NCBI GenBank assembly: GCA_017472105.1
Contig: JAFUQY010000453.1
Span: 1-15,196 of the forward strand
DNA length: 15,196 bases
Source of the DNA: Clostridia bacterium
GTDB lineage: Bacteria > Bacillota_A > Clostridia > Oscillospirales > CAG-272
Reading direction: 5' to 3'
Shown here: piece by piece, positions 14,044 to 15,196 of the stretch
How the letters are laid out: every line of letters begins with the position of its first letter
Numbering within the stretch: position 1 is the first letter of the stretch
The notes under the pieces: model-generated
The model's database searches: none
What the model saw: only the letters and a program-made list of their open reading frames with translations
What the model was told of the DNA's origin: nothing
Position numbers and translations under genes: made by a program

Positions 14044-15146
14044 TCTTCCCATTCCTCCCGCAGAATTGCGTAAACGTACTCGTCATGCCCGTTCGGACGA
14101 ACCTTGCGGAATACGGCTTCGCGGGTCATGCCGATTTTCTCCATCACGCGCCATGAGCCGTAGTTTTCGGCGTCGCACCGTGCGAAAATGCGGTTGAAAT
14201 CGGAATGTTCGAAAACATGGTCAATCATTGCCAGTGCCGCTTCAGCCGCGTAGCCCTTCTTCCAGTGCGCCTTCGCAAGAACCCAGCCAAGCTCGACGCC
14301 GCCTTCCTCAATGCAGAAATCGCACGCGCCGATCAGCTCGCCCGATTCTTTCAGAATGATTCCGAATTCATGGTCCTTCTGCGGCCAAAGTGCCCACATC
14401 CGTTCGCAGTCCAGAAGGTAATTCTCCGTTTCGCGCAGTGTTTTGAAACCGCCGAAAAACATGTGCTGAGTCACTTCGGGATCCCCAGCGAATTTGTGCG
14501 CCGCCTGTGCATCATAAGCCGTGACAGGACGAAGAATCAGCCGCTCGGTTTCAAGAATGAGCTTCCGGGGATGCTTCCGTCTCTCCCATTCTTTCCGGAT
14601 CAGGGAATTGACTGCGATATTGTGATACTTTCCGTTGAAGAGCTGACAGTCAGGAAGATTCCAGCCGGAACGCTCAATCCCCTCGAACGTAAACCCGGAT
14701 TTGCGTGCAACTCTGCCGGACGCCGGATTCATAACCGCATGACGGATCACGAGCCGGTTTGCGCCGACCTCGGTGAAGAGATAGTCCGAGACGGCGCATA
14801 CTGCCTCCGTCATCAGACCCATTTTCCACCAGCTTTTTCCCATGCAGTATCCAAATTCCATGAGTTCGTTCCGGTCGGACTGACGTACAATCGAAACATT
14901 CCCGATCGGCACGCCGTCCAGTGTCATAACCCAGTTGTAGTACGCCGGATTATCGTAATTTGTGACCCAGTTTTCGAGCAGTGTGCGCGTTTCTGTGGCG
15001 GATTTGTGCGGCTGCCACGTGAGAAACCGGGTTACCTCCGCATCCGTTGCCCAGTTATCATACATCGCCTGCGCGTCGTCAGCGGTGAACTGCCGCAGAA
15101 CCAGACGCTCTGTCTGAATTGTCTTCGTACCCTTGTGATTCAGCAT
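14037..15146 (-). CDS. Tandem GNAT fusion: two RimJ/RimL-type acetyltransferase domains
   Basis: A 369-residue protein made of two GNAT domains of the RimJ/RimL/Acetyltransf_3 type. Domain 1 (about 8-185) starts TIQTERLVLRQF and has the acetyl-CoA loop WWKMGLMTEAV (106-116) and NPASGRVARKSGF (140-152). Domain 2 (about 196-369) starts LILETERLILRPV and has HWKKGYAAEA (294-303) and NYGSWRVMEKIGM (328-340). Both loops keep the glycine, so both could be active. Such enzymes acetylate N-termini of proteins or small amines; neither target can be read here. Single-domain members are about 180 residues, so this is a clear fusion or tandem duplication. AGAAGG lies six bases before the ATG. Confidence 0.9.
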   Translation of the reverse strand: MLNHKGTKTIQTERLVLRQFTADDAQAMYDNWATDAEVTRFLTWQPHKSATETRTLLENWVTNYDNPAYYNWVMTLDGVPIGNVSIVRQSDRNELMEFGYCMGKSWWKMGLMTEAVCAVSDYLFTEVGANRLVIRHAVMNPASGRVARKSGFTFEGIERSGWNLPDCQLFNGKYHNIAVNSLIRKEWERRKHPRKLILETERLILRPVTAYDAQAAHKFAGDPEVTQHMFFGGFKTLRETENYLLDCERMWALWPQKDHEFGIILKESGELIGACDFCIEEGGVELGWVLAKAHWKKGYAAEAALAMIDHVFEHSDFNRIFARCDAENYGSWRVMEKIGMTREAVFRKVRPNGHDEYVYAILREEWEEC

Positions 15147-15185
15147 GATTGACCTTCTTTCCGGATTTTATCTCTCTTTTGATGT

Positions 15186-15194
15186 ATTATAACA
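15186..15194 (-). promoter_or_regulatory. Extended -10 promoter of the GNAT operon
   Basis: The minus strand reads TGTTATAAT, a perfect TATAAT with extended TGn, giving a start near 15179 and a 33-base leader before the ATG at 15146. The -35 would lie outside the window. Confidence 0.65.
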
Positions 15195-15196
15195 TA

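Noticed and set aside
14205..15152. A 315-codon plus-strand frame opposite the double GNAT gene
   Set aside because: It is antisense to two intact GNAT domains, with no promoter, ribosome site or domain.

Overview
The window reads as chromosomal DNA of a Gram-positive, Clostridia-like bacterium, probably an uncultured gut-type Eubacteriales lineage. The evidence is AAGGAG/GGAGG ribosome sites, extended -10 promoters (TGn-TATAAT), a DUF4358 lipoprotein next to an MBOAT acyltransferase, paired short chromate transporters with a LysR regulator, and COG3981-type GNAT enzymes. Coding density is very high, no stretch over 200 bases lacks a gene, and I see no rRNA, tRNA, CRISPR array, insertion sequence or phage block. 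The species cannot be fixed from the sequence alone.

Layout. (1) 1-2172, minus strand: a DUF4358 lipoprotein, an MBOAT O-acyltransferase and the first codons of a third gene leaving the left edge, a likely exported-polymer acylation operon. (2) 2250-2986, plus: an HD-domain phosphohydrolase with its own promoter, abutting the next operon stop to stop. (3) 2987-5122: two half-size chromate-family transporters (minus) diverging from a LysR regulator (plus) across a 107-bp region holding overlapping promoters and an operator-like palindrome. (4) 5119-7935, plus: Hsp33, a 208-residue ThyX-like protein of unknown function and a cation diffusion facilitator, closed by a bidirectional terminator. 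(5) 7990-13412, minus: asparagine synthase, D-aspartate-ligase-type ATP-grasp enzyme, Asp/Glu racemase and MurE. (6) 13498-15194, minus: a double-GNAT fusion and a single GNAT, with promoter and terminator.

The most notable region is (5). Read in order of biochemistry, the racemase would make D-Asp, the ATP-grasp ligase would attach it to the stem-peptide side chain, the asparagine synthase homologue would amidate it to D-Asn, and MurE would install the residue that carries it. Each step has a precedent in Lactobacillales (Enterococcus faecium Aslfm/Racfm; Lactococcus lactis AslA and AsnH), but a compact operon that also includes a MurE lacking the DNPR motif of diaminopimelate-adding enzymes is worth attention: it predicts an L-Lys (or other non-DAP) stem with a D-Asp/D-Asn crossbridge in a Clostridia-like organism.

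Smaller points of interest are the PP-loop Asp-to-Glu change in the asparagine synthase, a Gly-to-Val change in the acetyl-CoA loop of the single GNAT, and the ThyX-like protein without the ThyX signature.
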